This document shows positions 1 to 10,229 of a stretch of 64,000 bases of DNA, piece by piece. The position numbers and the translations under genes are program-made. The DNA comes from Zhengitettix transpicula (taxonomy: Eukaryota; Arthropoda; Insecta; Orthoptera; Tetrigidae). How positions within the stretch are numbered: position 1 is the first letter of the stretch; each line of letters opens with the position of its first letter. The notes under the pieces are model-generated. The model did no database searches. It was given only the letters and a program-made list of their open reading frames with translations, and was not told the DNA's origin. The DNA lies in assembly GCA_037074705.1 (NCBI GenBank), contig CM073591.1, forward strand, positions 133,617,032 to 133,681,031. The letters are read 5' to 3'.

Positions 1-2434
1 TTTTTAGAAACTTTGAATGCTGTAATAAACAATGCCTCCGTTAACAACTGACTATCGCCCCTAAGTCACGGGTACACGTAAGAAATTCATATGCTTGTGA
101 TTACCGTTATTGATTTATCCAAAGTAATGTTAATTTACATAATATATATATATATATATATATATACGTTATTCTAGGGAGCCTACTTTTATACACACGT
201 CTTTCTCGGTTGTTATCGTCCCAACGTATAAAATTAAAACACAAAACGACTATGATAAAAATATACTAATTAGTATAATTCGTCACCTAATTTGTCGGTG
301 TGTCGTTTTTGCGGCTCTTGCATGTTTTTGAATCACTTGGTGAAAGCATCAAGGATTACAATAACTCCTTGCTATAGTGTGGTTTTTATATTAAATCATG
401 TATCGGATAACGACAATTATTCTGGAGTGGATTTCCGTTGTCCCCCCCCCCCCCACTGTCACTTATATTATAGGTCGTGAGACATAAGTTGTGTTAGGTG
501 CGTAGTAGGAGAAGACAGAGGGGAGTGTTGTCGTCTAATGGGAACTTTCTGTTGGAGACAACCTAGAACAACACTACCATTATTCTTAAAAACATGAATT
601 ATTATCTTACGAACGGAATATATAGAGACAGCCTGTACTTATCACTTCGTAACTTTTACGGATGCTTTTTTTAGCGTACAATATATCCTGAGCTGAACAT
701 AATTTTTTTCTTGCGTCAATGTTTTCGTAATAGTATTTACATTACTTAGTTCCCTGAATAAAGATTAGTGTTAAAGTGAGCTCCGGTCTACCCCCACTAC
801 AATTCCAGGACAGTGGACGACTGCGCATTCTATTTTAACACGACTAGTTATTTCTCTCCAGTTATATATGTGGACGTACGGTATTGTAAATACGGAATAA
901 GGTACTTTTTGATTAGGCCGTATTAGTCTGATCGAGTCTGTTTGTAGTGTGAAATGAATCACTTCAGATTTCATTACGACAAATTGTTTAGTAAGAAAAG
1001 TATGTCATAACAGTTCACTTTGATTGAGAAACAAATTTTCTGCTGTGGACTAGCTTCTTCTCATGCGTTTTATTTTATTCGATTAAAAATGGATGTTACA
1101 TGAAAGAAACGTCCAAAAAGGAAATATAAATAAATAAAAGTGAGACAAATTATGTATAATCAATTTTACAAAACACAACGTTTTATCTCGTGTTTGAAAC
1201 TTCACCAGATGAAAAGCTAATAAAATTATGTAATATCGTCTTGATAAGAGTAATATTCCGTATTTAGATAATCATAATGTTTAGATGTTTATCCAATTAA
1301 GAGTTATTGCTCATATTATAATATAAATAATCTAAATTTGTTTTCCAGAGGATATTATATAATTTCATTATCAGAGGATGAATGAAACGATGTTTTTGTA
1401 ATATAGATTATACTTAGATTTTTTGTTTTAATGTCTATTTTATTTATTTAATAATTATAATTATCTTTGAGATCAAATATAATCTCTATCCAAGATAAGG
1501 ATGTTGAAATAATAAACGTTAATATAGTTGCGACTATTTATTAAAAGAAGAAGTCTTAACGTGAAGGTCAGATAATCCGTCCAACAATTCTAAGTCATTC
1601 GAAATCGTTTGATATTGGGAAATTAAAAAGCTGTCCCGTTTATGTCGTTCATGTTAGTTAAGACATCCGACTGTAAATTTGGAATGATTACTTTGGTGAC
1701 CAATTTCGTATTTGGCCGACTCGCCGTGCGTATGTCGCATGAACTCATTTTTTATTTTACCCCGATGGCGTTGTGGTATTGAATGTAAATCATTCTTGGC
1801 CGAACACATATTTATATAACATGCAATTCTGGAACACAAGAAAATTAATTAATTTATTAATTGGCAAATAACCACTTGTAATGTTCCGCATATTTATCAG
1901 TTTTCGACTTTATAGTCAAAATCTCTCAGTTAAGTCGCGATCCGCAGGAGTATCATAAATAAACGAAGAAGCACAATAACTCTAAACAGCGTCTTACTAT
2001 CTCGGAGCCATTGGGCGATGAAGCAGTGAGAAATTTTCAGACCGCACTGGAGCTCTGCATATAATTAGAGGAAGAATTTCCTGAGCGCCCCAACTGCAGT
2101 AAAACTTTGCCGCGTCGCTTGGCCTACATGCGGAACAGGGCGCAGTATTTTACGGTTATACACGTGTCTGAGAGGTGCGGTTCAGATAACGGTCGTCGCT
2201 GCATTCTGCCTGTTAATGGCGTCACCTCACTGACAGTCTTATTTGTAGTAACACCCTGCCCTCCGCTTACGAGAGGGACGAAATCTGACTTCCCCCCACA
2301 GATGCCGCGAGGATTATGACTTTCTTTACAAAAATAAAATAAATTCCATTTGCATAACAGTTCTAAATAATTTTCATATTCACTATTGCTTACGAAAAGT
2401 AACTGAAAAATAGTTAATGTCGAAACCATGTGTA

Positions 2435-2465
<31 letters not shown>
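1..2465. other. Intergenic, no gene recognised
   Basis: This is AT-rich sequence without a recognisable coding region. It holds a TA microsatellite (141-166), a run of 13 C (442-454), and a somewhat GC-richer unique stretch at about 2040-2320. Open frames here are 60-101 codons and show no family motif. I see nothing else that can be named. Confidence 0.6.
141..166. repeat. (TA)n microsatellite
   Basis: A simple run of alternating T and A, directly visible. Similar runs elsewhere in the window are the insertion sites of one LTR family, but no LTR lies next to this one. Confidence 0.9.
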
Positions 2466-2470
<5 letters not shown>

Positions 2471-2487
2471 CATTCCATTCAATCATT

Positions 2488-2525
<38 letters not shown>

Positions 2526-2547
2526 AATGATTAAATGGAATGATTAA
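2466..2547. repeat. Palindrome around a TA microsatellite
   Basis: Two 25-bp arms (2466-2490 and 2523-2547) are inverted copies of each other with a single mismatch, and a run of TA dinucleotides lies between them. Each arm ends in ATTACA next to the TA run, the same terminal hexamer as the LTR family described at 2641. The arms therefore look like two LTR ends facing each other across the target microsatellite. How this arose is not visible. Confidence 0.75.
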
Positions 2548-2640
2548 TTAATTAAATTACCCCACGTTAGGCGCCAAAAATGTAATGATTAACTGAAAAT
2601 AATTAATTTAATTAAATTTGTCCCACGTTGGGCGCCAAAA
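2523..2640 (-). repeat. Reiterated LTR end plus primer-binding site
   Basis: Read on the minus strand, the LTR end ATTACA (2641-2646) is followed by TTTTGGCGCCCAACGTGGGA (2621-2640), the sequence class complementary to the 3' end of lysine tRNA and known as a primer-binding site in gypsy-type elements and some retroviruses. About 60 nt further on, a second ATTACA (2581-2586) is followed by a second, slightly changed site (2561-2580). A third ATTACA (2523-2528) then abuts a TA run. The roughly 35 nt before each ATTACA also resemble each other. The unit 'LTR end plus primer site' is thus repeated, and no internal coding region of the element is present. Confidence 0.7.
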
Positions 2641-3390
2641 TGTAATATTGACCTGAAAGGCTTTAATTAAAAAATTAATTAATTAAAAAACAAGTTTTAT
2701 TCTTGAAAGATACAAATTATCAGCCTCACTTTGCTCATTTAATTTTCTCAAATTCACAAACCAAATTTTATATTATTTTTGATTTTATTTGTGGCGTTCT
2801 AGGAAAATACAACTTTATAATTTTACAGCAATTTCATCTAATTACTCTTTCTCTCAGGGTCTTTACTGGGCTTGATAGTAAGAACAAACAAATTTAATAA
2901 ACTAATTAACAAATCAAAATTGAAATGAACGGAATATAAATTCTAAACACAATAAAGAAGCGAAAGCTAAACAAGATAACGAAATCTGACTTATACCTTT
3001 AATCCTCGATAAAGAATTTAAATAATTGTTTTTGTACTCACGAATGTTTTTCTGGTACCAGATCTGATTCTTGGATCTTGAAAGCACAACTCAATAAAAA
3101 GGCCGTTGTTCACTGATTCTACACATCATTTTTAATAAACACGGTCGTAGTTCTCGTTGTTATTCCAGCTGGAATTTTGGGATCAGCCGCTCCCTCGGTC
3201 AGTCCTCGGACGTATGTCTCCTCGATGCCTTTATGTGAAATTTTATTTCGCATCTGTGCAAACCTTTTTCTTCCACTTTGCGCTTTATATCATGAGTCTC
3301 TCCGTCGAGAACAATTTACTTGTGTTTTATAGAGTTTAATAAATCTCGCAGTTGAACTTCCTGGACCATGCTATTTGTACTTTTTAGAGA

Positions 3391-3867
3391 GTTGTCCGCT
3401 ATTCTCTCACATCTCTCTGGTTTTTTTGAACTAAGGTTCCCACATGCCGAGGCACCTCGGTCTGTTTTGAGAGGTGTATGTTCCGGGGTCGCAGACCTTG
3501 GGCATACGGCAAGAGTTGTCCGCTATTCCTATTGGAATAGTCGGCCAGCTGCCTCCTAAACAGGCCAAGGCATGGTGAGGGGTAAGCTGCGTCCCCACAG
3601 CAAACTCCTCTCCCGCTATCGGAAGGGCGTGGGACAAGTACCCAATGCCCGACCTACCCGATGCAGGTTTTTCTAAGGTTTTCCCTGCATTCCTTTAGGC
3701 GAATGCCGGGTAGGATCCTTAAAATATAGCCCGGGGGCCCTAGTTAACCCTTGGCTACCTTCCTCTACCCTTCCGCATCCCCCCTTTCAAATCCCTTCCT
3801 ATGCTATTAAAGGGGAGTTGCCCTAAGTGGATTACCCTCATGTAGCCTATTGCCCTAAAAAAAAAAA
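3391..3867 (+). mobile_element. GC-rich retroelement, copy a
   Basis: This copy runs from about 3405 to an A tail at 3857-3867 after the family 3' end GCCCT. The 5' head is missing. It sits in a nested array: TGTCCGCTATT(C) occurs just before it (3393-3404), as TGTCCGATATT just after it (3868-3878), and again after the next copy (4415-4425). This is what repeated target-primed insertion at one target sequence would leave. Internal short frames occur on both strands and recur in other copies, but no protein family is recognised. Confidence 0.8.
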
Positions 3868-3880
3868 TGTCCGATATTAT

Positions 3881-4414
3881 AAGTAAGCCTGCGAGAGGAT
3901 TTCTCGCAGGTGAACCTTCCCAGAGAGCTCTGGCGGGGGCTACCTTTGGGGATGCTCTCACATCTCTCTGGGTTTTTTTGAACTAAGGTTCCCACATGCC
4001 GAGGCACCTCGGTCTGTTTTGAGAGGTGTATGTTCCGCGGTCGCAGACCTTGGGCATACGGCAAGAGTTGTCCGCTATTCCTATTGGAATAGTCGGCCAG
4101 CTGCCTTCTAAACTGGTCGAGGCACGGAGAATGGAATGTGGCGTCCCCACAGCAAACTCCTCTCCCGCTATCGGAAGGGCGTGGGACAAGTACCTAATGC
4201 CCGACCAACCCGATGCAGGTTTTTCTAAGGTTTTCCCTGCATTCCTTTAGGCGAATGCCGGGTAGGATCCTTAAAATATAGCCCGGGGGCCCTAGTTAAC
4301 CCTTGGCTACCTTCCTCTACCCTTCCGCATCCCCCCTTTCAAATCCCTTCCTATGCTATTAAAGGGGAGTTGCCCTAAGTGGATTACCCTCATGTAGCCT
4401 ATTGCCCTAAAAAA
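3881..4414 (+). mobile_element. GC-rich retroelement, copy b (near full length)
   Basis: This is one of two copies with the complete 5' end (AAGTAAGCCTGCGAGAG) and the common 3' end GCCCT plus A tail, about 534 bp in all. The head folds as a hairpin (CCTGCGAGA with TCTCGCAGG). A run of seven T lies about 95 nt from the start. Flanking repeats TGTCCGATATT (3868) and TGTCCGCTATT (4415) differ by one base and are read as a target-site duplication. No tRNA-like A or B box is visible in the head. Confidence 0.85.
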
Positions 4415-4545
4415 TGTCCGCTATTCCCATTGGACAATGGCTACCTTGGCTACCATCCTCTACCCTTCCGCCTTTCAAATCCCTTCCTATGCTATTAAAG
4501 GGGAGTTGCCCAACGTGGATTACCCTCATGTAGCCTGTTGCCCTC
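4415..4545 (+). mobile_element. GC-rich retroelement, copy c (host copy, internally deleted)
   Basis: The sequence from 4415 continues the internal part of the family (TGTCCGCTATTCCCATTGG), then jumps by deletion to the 3' part and ends at CCTGTTGCCCT without a long A tail. Its missing left piece is probably the short stretch at about 3388-3404, so copies a and b would have inserted into copy c. Confidence 0.65.
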
Positions 4546-4693
4546 TCTCGAAACGTTTGCCGGACTGGCCTTCCGTACGAGCGCGCGGTTTCCAACTACC
4601 GCCGACAAAGAGCCGTGATTGTTGCTGTCAAGAAATGTACCGCTTACAATCCAATTATATTAAAACAATTATTGGCCTATAATTAGTATTACA

Positions 4694-4711
4694 ATATATA
4701 TATATATATAC
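4694..4711. repeat. (TA)n microsatellite flanking the LTR
   Basis: A short alternating TA run directly after the ATTACA end of the LTR, the same arrangement as at three other LTR ends in this window. Confidence 0.9.
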
Positions 4712-4977
4712 TGATTTTTTGTTGTAAAAATTTTTCCACATGAATAGAAGTTGATAGACATACGAAACGTATAAAGCAAGGCTTCTCAATAAAGTGATTA
4801 AAATTCCAAAATTCTTTTGAATTCCAGAAATTATCAGTGCCCTTTGGACTATAAAGGATGTTGAGATGTACCAAAAGTGTATTAGCGTCATTTCAGTATA
4901 AAATCTTCCTTCAAGTATCAAGCTCTGTCGAACTAAAAATGTATGAAATATAAGAAAACAGAATTTGAACTGTAACT

Positions 4978-5260
4978 ATAGTGCGCGTCACATTTCTTGG
5001 CGGCCCAGTTTGAGAGACTTTCTTCGAAAATGCTACCCCCTCCCCGTACACAGCCAATCAGTTTCAGTTAACGTCTAAAGCTTGACCATGTTAGATAGTT
5101 TTGGTATATGTGTTTATTACGCGCTGTTTCTCGTTACCTCCCTCAATGTGCGCCGCGCGCATTCGCGGCTGACGCGTGTTTTAATGATTGTCTTACGTAA
5201 AAAGTTCTTCCTAGTGAAGGAAATCATGTAACAACCGTCATGGGTCTGTAGAACATGCAA
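4978..5260 (-). mobile_element. hAT element end region
   Basis: This stretch lies beyond the end of the hAT transposase remnant (5541-5900, minus strand) and shares a mosaic of short blocks with 18490-18640 in opposite orientation, including TTCTTGGCGGCCCA and GCTGACGCGT. The shared blocks suggest it is the 3' end region of the hAT element. Terminal inverted repeats and an 8-bp target duplication were not identified. Confidence 0.5.
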
Positions 5261-5540
5261 CATACCAGAAATCTGATAGAATAGGCGTGCTCAGACCTTG
5301 TACCATCAGTGGTCGACAGAAAAGAAACTATGTGCGGCAAGCGATCAAAAAAAAAGTAAGGCCGGAATATGAATTCTTTCTACTACTAGGGGAAAAAAAT
5401 ACAATGTAACTAAAACTAAATTTTTATTGTTCAGTTTATGCAGACATAATAACAATTATAATTATATGTATAATTATGCCACTATCACACAATTAATCTT
5501 TGGAAGTGGATCCATGGCATAGGGTGTTATACGCGTACTT

Positions 5541-5900
5541 TTAATAGTATGGCACGTAGTTACTGATAGGAAAACGCATGCAGAATGACAGGTTTTCGTC
5601 AGTTAGCCAACTGCGATATTCTGATTTAGTAATTTTCATTTCAGAAAACCCAGATTCGCATAGATACGTTGAACCAAATAATCGTTAATTTGTTAAAATC
5701 TGAAAAACCTCCTTTAAAATTAACTGAGACTATTTCTTAATTACGACACGTAAATAATTTAACTCAGGACTTGGACTTGTTTTCAAAGCTGGAAAAGTTT
5801 TCGGAAAAGTTGGTATTTAGTTGATAAATTAGCAGATGTAATTTACTTTTGAAAGCGTTTATGCTTTGTTCAAACGTGATGATGTGAGCAACCGTTAAGT
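5541..5900 (-). pseudogene. hAT transposase C-terminal remnant
   Basis: Minus-strand translation from about 5690 to 5541 gives FGSTYLCESGFSEMK, then ITKSEYRSWLTDENLSFCMR, then ISNYVPYY before a stop. This is the hAT dimerisation block (consensus style: FGSTY.CE..FS.MK..KS.YRS.LTDEHL..CLR...S...P), as in GTF2IRD2/ZBED-like hAT transposases. Further upstream (about 5760-5880) a weaker INAFKSKLHLL resembles the segment that precedes this block. The frame is broken between the two, so this is an inactive remnant. The catalytic residues upstream were not found. Confidence 0.85.
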
Positions 5901-6879
5901 ACCATTTACGATATTGGTTTATACAACAGCTACCGTTTCATGAGGAAAAGCGGTCAAAGTCAGGTACAACAGATACTTCTTCAGTGGTGGGCGTCTCTCA
6001 GATAAAATTATGAGAGTGGAAGAAGGAATCCAACATTTCGAACAGTGATTACTAATTCTCTTTTTAGGGATAAATATATAATAAATAGAGATGGCTCAAC
6101 TATTCTCAACACTCCTTAAAGAAATAACCTACTAGTTTCACAAACTTATTATAGAGAGTCGGCTATTTTTTATTCGTTTAACTAAGTCAATTGAGCATGT
6201 ATTGCAAATGGTCGGAAACTTGTCCGTCAACACTCCTCAGCATCAATTTTTCTTTGGACACAACAACTTGGCGTTCAACTCCACAGGAAGTGATACCAAA
6301 TACTCGATGGACTTTCACGAAAATGTTTACGTCTTTATGAGTTTTAACCTGAAATGTAAATAATTAATATATGCGATTTAGTGACACATAAAGCAAATTT
6401 GATTCAATTCTCGTATAGTTTTTACAGACGTATATGTAGCCTTACCAAAAACCGATACCTAAGTAACTGAATGCAATATAATGCATCTCGAGGATCGCTA
6501 TTAGTATTTGTTGTATTAGCAATGAAGAAACAGTGGCTCCATTTTCTCTACACAATGAATTGTATTAACGTTCTGTTGAAAACATTCCTGGACTTTCCCC
6601 CTGAATTTCCGGTCACCGGTCTTATATACTCAAATTATACACACATAGTTAAACGAAAATTCTCGAGAAATAACCATAATTTAATTAATCTTATCTCCTT
6701 CCTGAATTCTCAAAATGTTTAACCAATCAGCCAAAAACATAAGTTTTTTTGGTCATTTGTCTGTTAATTTACAATCTGCAAGTTTAATAGAAATAAGTAA
6801 ATTTTATACACTGTCTTAGAATGAGGTAGGCAATCATCCATTTACCATTCTCTAGTATACCATTGTTAGGGTTAGTTTA
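5901..6879. other. Intergenic, possibly decayed hAT upstream part
   Basis: An AT-rich stretch with one 83-codon frame (6471-6722) that matches nothing I recognise. The upstream part of the hAT transposase would be expected here if it were complete, but I cannot recognise its catalytic motifs. Confidence 0.4.
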
Positions 6880-7380
6880 TTTACTTCGTGATGTGTATCC
6901 GGTTCGTTACCCACATTCTTCATGGTATTCTCTCTACCTCTGGAGGATTGATTATTTCTGCTAAAAGGTCAATATCGTGTCCTTCGATACGTTGGAAGAA
7001 GAGTGCTGAGAGTTTCTTCATTCCCTCGGTAATGAATGGATCATTGTGAGGGTGAAGTTCGACAGAAACCACGCTGCGTTAGTGATGGAGTGTAGTATTT
7101 TACATTGTATTTTTTGATTAGAGGGTTTTGTGCATCCCCATAATTGTATGCCGGAAGTCAATATTCGCTTAATAATACATTTATATAACAGTACTTTATT
7201 ATTCTGTAATAAATTTTGATCTCCTTCCCATTATAATCTCTCTGACTTTTAGGTTTATTTGTTGGCGTTTCAGTTTTACATGTTTTTTCCTGGTCATTTT
7301 CTATTCCCAGCTACTTTATTTTTTAATTGAATTTGAATATTGTTAAAAAGGACAGGATGACACACTACTCTTCTTTTTGT
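6880..7380 (-). pseudogene. Jockey-like LINE reverse transcriptase tail
   Basis: Minus-strand reading in shifting frames gives KHVKLKRQQINLKVREI, then KVLLYKCIIKRILTSGIQLW followed by GCTKPSN, then LHSITNAAWF, and finally DPFITEGMKKLSALFFQRIE. These match in order the C-terminal part of Jockey-clade ORF2 (the Y/SGIQLWG motif followed by SI.NAPW and the final helical block). Stops and frameshifts are frequent. The reverse transcriptase catalytic box upstream was not found, so this is a 5'-truncated, dead copy. Confidence 0.85.
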
Positions 7381-8159
7381 AGAATCAATTTTTTTAATCA
7401 ATTTCTGAATTTATTTCTGTAATTGTCTCAATGAACCTTTTCTACTTCTCTTTGTTGTTTAATTTATTTCATAATGGATAACACATTTCCTTTCATAGAT
7501 AAAGAGTTTTTTTTATTGTGAGTACTATCTGGGTTTTATGATATATATAAGGCGAAATAGTTTACATACACAAATGTAGTAATAAGCCCCAACTGGGCTC
7601 TAGGGTTACTGCGTAAACCGAGAACCATGCTCCAAAGTGAGAGGTTGAGTGTTTTGCAGTTATGGCTTCGCCAAGAGGCCCTTCCGATGGTTTAATCTCG
7701 CTGCGAGAACACCTCATCTGCTAAGAAAGATACCGAAACGTGTTCGTACTCGGGAGCTTAGGGCGCGATCTGTGTTGCGGTGTACACAGCAAGGCAGGTG
7801 ATTGCCTCAATTTCCTAAAACGAAAGAGAATCTCGAATAACAGAACATGGTTATATTAGTCGGAAGATAATTCCAGCTAGCATATCGCAAATTAAGTTTC
7901 CGTGCCTCTTCACCGTTTATTCTAACAACTATTTTCTAAGTGTATTTATTTTAGATGGCGGATCATTACCTAGATGTAGATCTAGGACTCTATTAACGGA
8001 AATTAAACGAAGGGAAGGAAACGAAAGGATGAAAGAAAGACTTCAGAATTTATTATCATGTTGAGTAATTAAAAGCAGCGCTGAGCCGAATCTCTCTTGA
8101 AAATAAGTTCTGTTCAGCTCTGACAAATCCGTAGCTTGTGTGAAGGGTTAGCTACTTAC
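7381..8159. other. Intergenic, nothing recognised
   Basis: Mixed-composition sequence with a slightly GC-richer part at about 7590-7800. No open frame, repeat relation or structural RNA was recognised. Confidence 0.5.
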
Positions 8160-8940
8160 CCGACCACATTGGAGCATATAGCAAAGTAGTTTATTTCGCC
8201 GTGGGCTGAGGCAAATTCGTTCTTTGTGGAGAATTCCTGCGAAGTAATTGGAGTCGGACTGCACTCGGATCAATCAAGCCTTCCCGCTCTTGGTCTAATC
8301 CGCCTCCGCAATAAATTGTGGTCGGTTCCCAACAGGTGAAAGTTTGTATTACATGGGCCGTTGTAATTGCTGGACCGCACAGCAAACTAATTAGACAGCG
8401 GGCCTTGTAAGGTGCGGCGTGGCACATCAAAGCGGCCCACAGACTCCCTAATTGATCCTGTGCCGGCCTCGCCGCTGACCACTCTCTGTGCCAGCGCCGC
8501 AAAAAATATTTTATTACTTCGCTATTAATTTTTTCCACATCGGTGGAAAAAATTCCCTCTGACGAATAAAAAAATTGGCAATCTCTCCCTCTCACCATCT
8601 CATCAAAGCATTAGCCTGGCGTTACATAAAGGATCACCTATATACAGATGAGTAATTAGCAATTTCGCTGCCAGTAAAGAGAGGAAATGCCATACGAACT
8701 CATCAGCACACAGGGTAGTGCTCTTAACACAAAGTGCATAAGGGCTGGCAACCCACAGCCTGTATTTGCATAAATAATCAGCAAGCCATGCAAATTAGCG
8801 CGCCAGGGCTGAGTATTAATCAGGCGAATGCACATCCAGCTGCGGCCTTTACTTACCTTGCCCACGACCTAGTTCTGTCCGGCATACACGTCGTCTTAGG
8901 ATACAATTCCTTACAGCGAGAGAGGAAAATCTGACTTGGC
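8160..8940. promoter_or_regulatory. GC-richer unique island, candidate enhancer
   Basis: The stretch is less AT-rich than its surroundings and shows no similarity to the repeats in the window. It contains an inverted pair of POU octamers, ATTTGCAT (8764-8771) and ATGCAAAT (8788-8795), a TTAATCAGG and a CAGCTG E-box nearby, and several TAAT cores. A 135-codon minus-strand frame (8191-8598) overlaps it but has no family signature and is probably chance. Function as a regulatory element is inference; the motifs themselves are visible. Confidence 0.35.
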
Positions 8941-9545
8941 GAAGTATTCCGATCAGCACATTATTGGTACACACCTTATTCAATCAACAGATATTCAGAC
9001 TAACTGTCAGAAATGAAGAATAACTTCGTATCAGTCAGCCATGCAATGTTTTTTAAATATAATTTTCTTACATTCAAGATTAAGGCAATAAAACTGTGAA
9101 GTATGAACTCTCCTTTAATTCTCAAACGCCCGCATCACGTTGTTATATTTAAGGCGAATTTCTAACCAAACCCTTCATTGGCTCCAGTGAATACACCCAT
9201 TATAGACATACCTTTCCGAAACGTGGACGATAAATTCAATAATTGAGTGGAAGTTGAGCAAAAAGAAAGTAACGAGGAGTTTATGGAATGCAAAAAGATG
9301 ACGAAATCTCGTATAATGAGAGAGAATTCATTGCGATGACAGATGGACCATGGGAGTTCTGTACTGAAACCTGCGACACCAAAAGGGACCTAAAGGACGG
9401 CCACTTCAAGACGCGACACAGAATTTCAGAAAACGGCATGGTCTGAATTATAGAGACCAATTTTGGAAAATAATGGAGAGTAATCAATGAATTAAGTGTC
9501 TGTTTTGGAAGCTATTATATTAAATATAATTTATAACTATAGAAT

Positions 9546-9634
9546 GAGGACGGAAAAATGTCTACCGGACCGGGTAAGGAACCCAGGACTTTTCGCTCTG
9601 ACCACTGAGATATTTTTTGTCGACTCCCGCCCCG
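9546..9634 (-). mobile_element. tRNA-derived SINE, family 2
   Basis: Read on the minus strand, it has an A-box-like CTCAGTGGTCAGAGCG followed by a degenerate B box (GGGTTCCTTACCC), then a CCGGTCC..GACATTT tail. Related pieces are at 39935, 41321 and 42232. The tRNA-like promoter order and spacing support SINE origin. Short and diverged. Confidence 0.6.
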
Positions 9635-10229
9635 GTGCGACATTACTCCATTCTTAAACTCATATGGTTCTCATAATGTACTTATCACAACTCATTCGTG
9701 GCCTATTCAGGATCTGATGAAGGACGGATGATTACGTACATTGATTATAGGTTTAATTATATACATTTAAACTCAATGATATCGAAGAAAACGTATTGTA
9801 AGCCTCAAGCCATAGTTAAGTCAATTAATGAATGTGGTGGACTTAAAACGGTAGTTTGAAGTGTTCACGCTCAACTGTAACAGCCGTGCTCATTAGTACT
9901 TCGCAAATCATCGAGGAGTGGTTAAACGTTTTATCAAGACTATGCAGTCAATAAATGGAAAACGCCACAGGAATCCGATAACGGATTATTTGTGGCCACA
10001 GCCGGCATCTGTTGAGTTGATGGTGGTCTCTTAGCGCGCAAAACTAGCGCGTTGTGGCACAATTATTTTTTTCAGGGAATTGTGTAAAGAAATTGCCGCC
10101 TAGGTCGGGCGTTCTCCTTCAGCCCTGGCCCGACAACAAATCTGTATCACCAGTTGATCCAAACAATGTAGACCAGGGAATTTCATCGTTATTTTCTCAA
10201 CACAAATCTCTAAGGTTGCTTTTTAATCT
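9635..10229. other. Intergenic, nothing recognised
   Basis: AT-rich sequence passing into a GC-richer stretch near 10080-10140. It may include the 5' part of the Helitron-like element that ends at 11190, whose start could not be placed. Confidence 0.4.

Larger units (their letters stand above)
2641..4693 (-). mobile_element. LTR of a gypsy-like retrotransposon, interrupted
   Basis: The sequence begins TGTAAT at 2641 and ends ATTACA at 4693, next to a TA microsatellite. It shares blocks in order with the LTRs at 56236 and 62334, for example the stretch around 2850-2875 (a CTCAGGGTC then ACTGGG..TTGATAG pattern) and ACGAAATCTGACTT near 2989. The primer-binding site on the minus-strand side (2621-2640) sets the orientation. 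About 1.15 kb of GC-rich retroelement copies (about 3390-4545) is inserted inside; without it the LTR would be about 0.9 kb. No gag or pol sequence is seen, so this is an LTR remnant. Confidence 0.75.

Noticed and set aside
2277..2293. Exact ACGAAATCTGACTT match to the LTR family
   Set aside because: Only 14 bases with unrelated flanks; too short to call an LTR fragment.
8191..8598. 135-codon minus-strand frame
   Set aside because: No domain; lies in an island better explained as noncoding.
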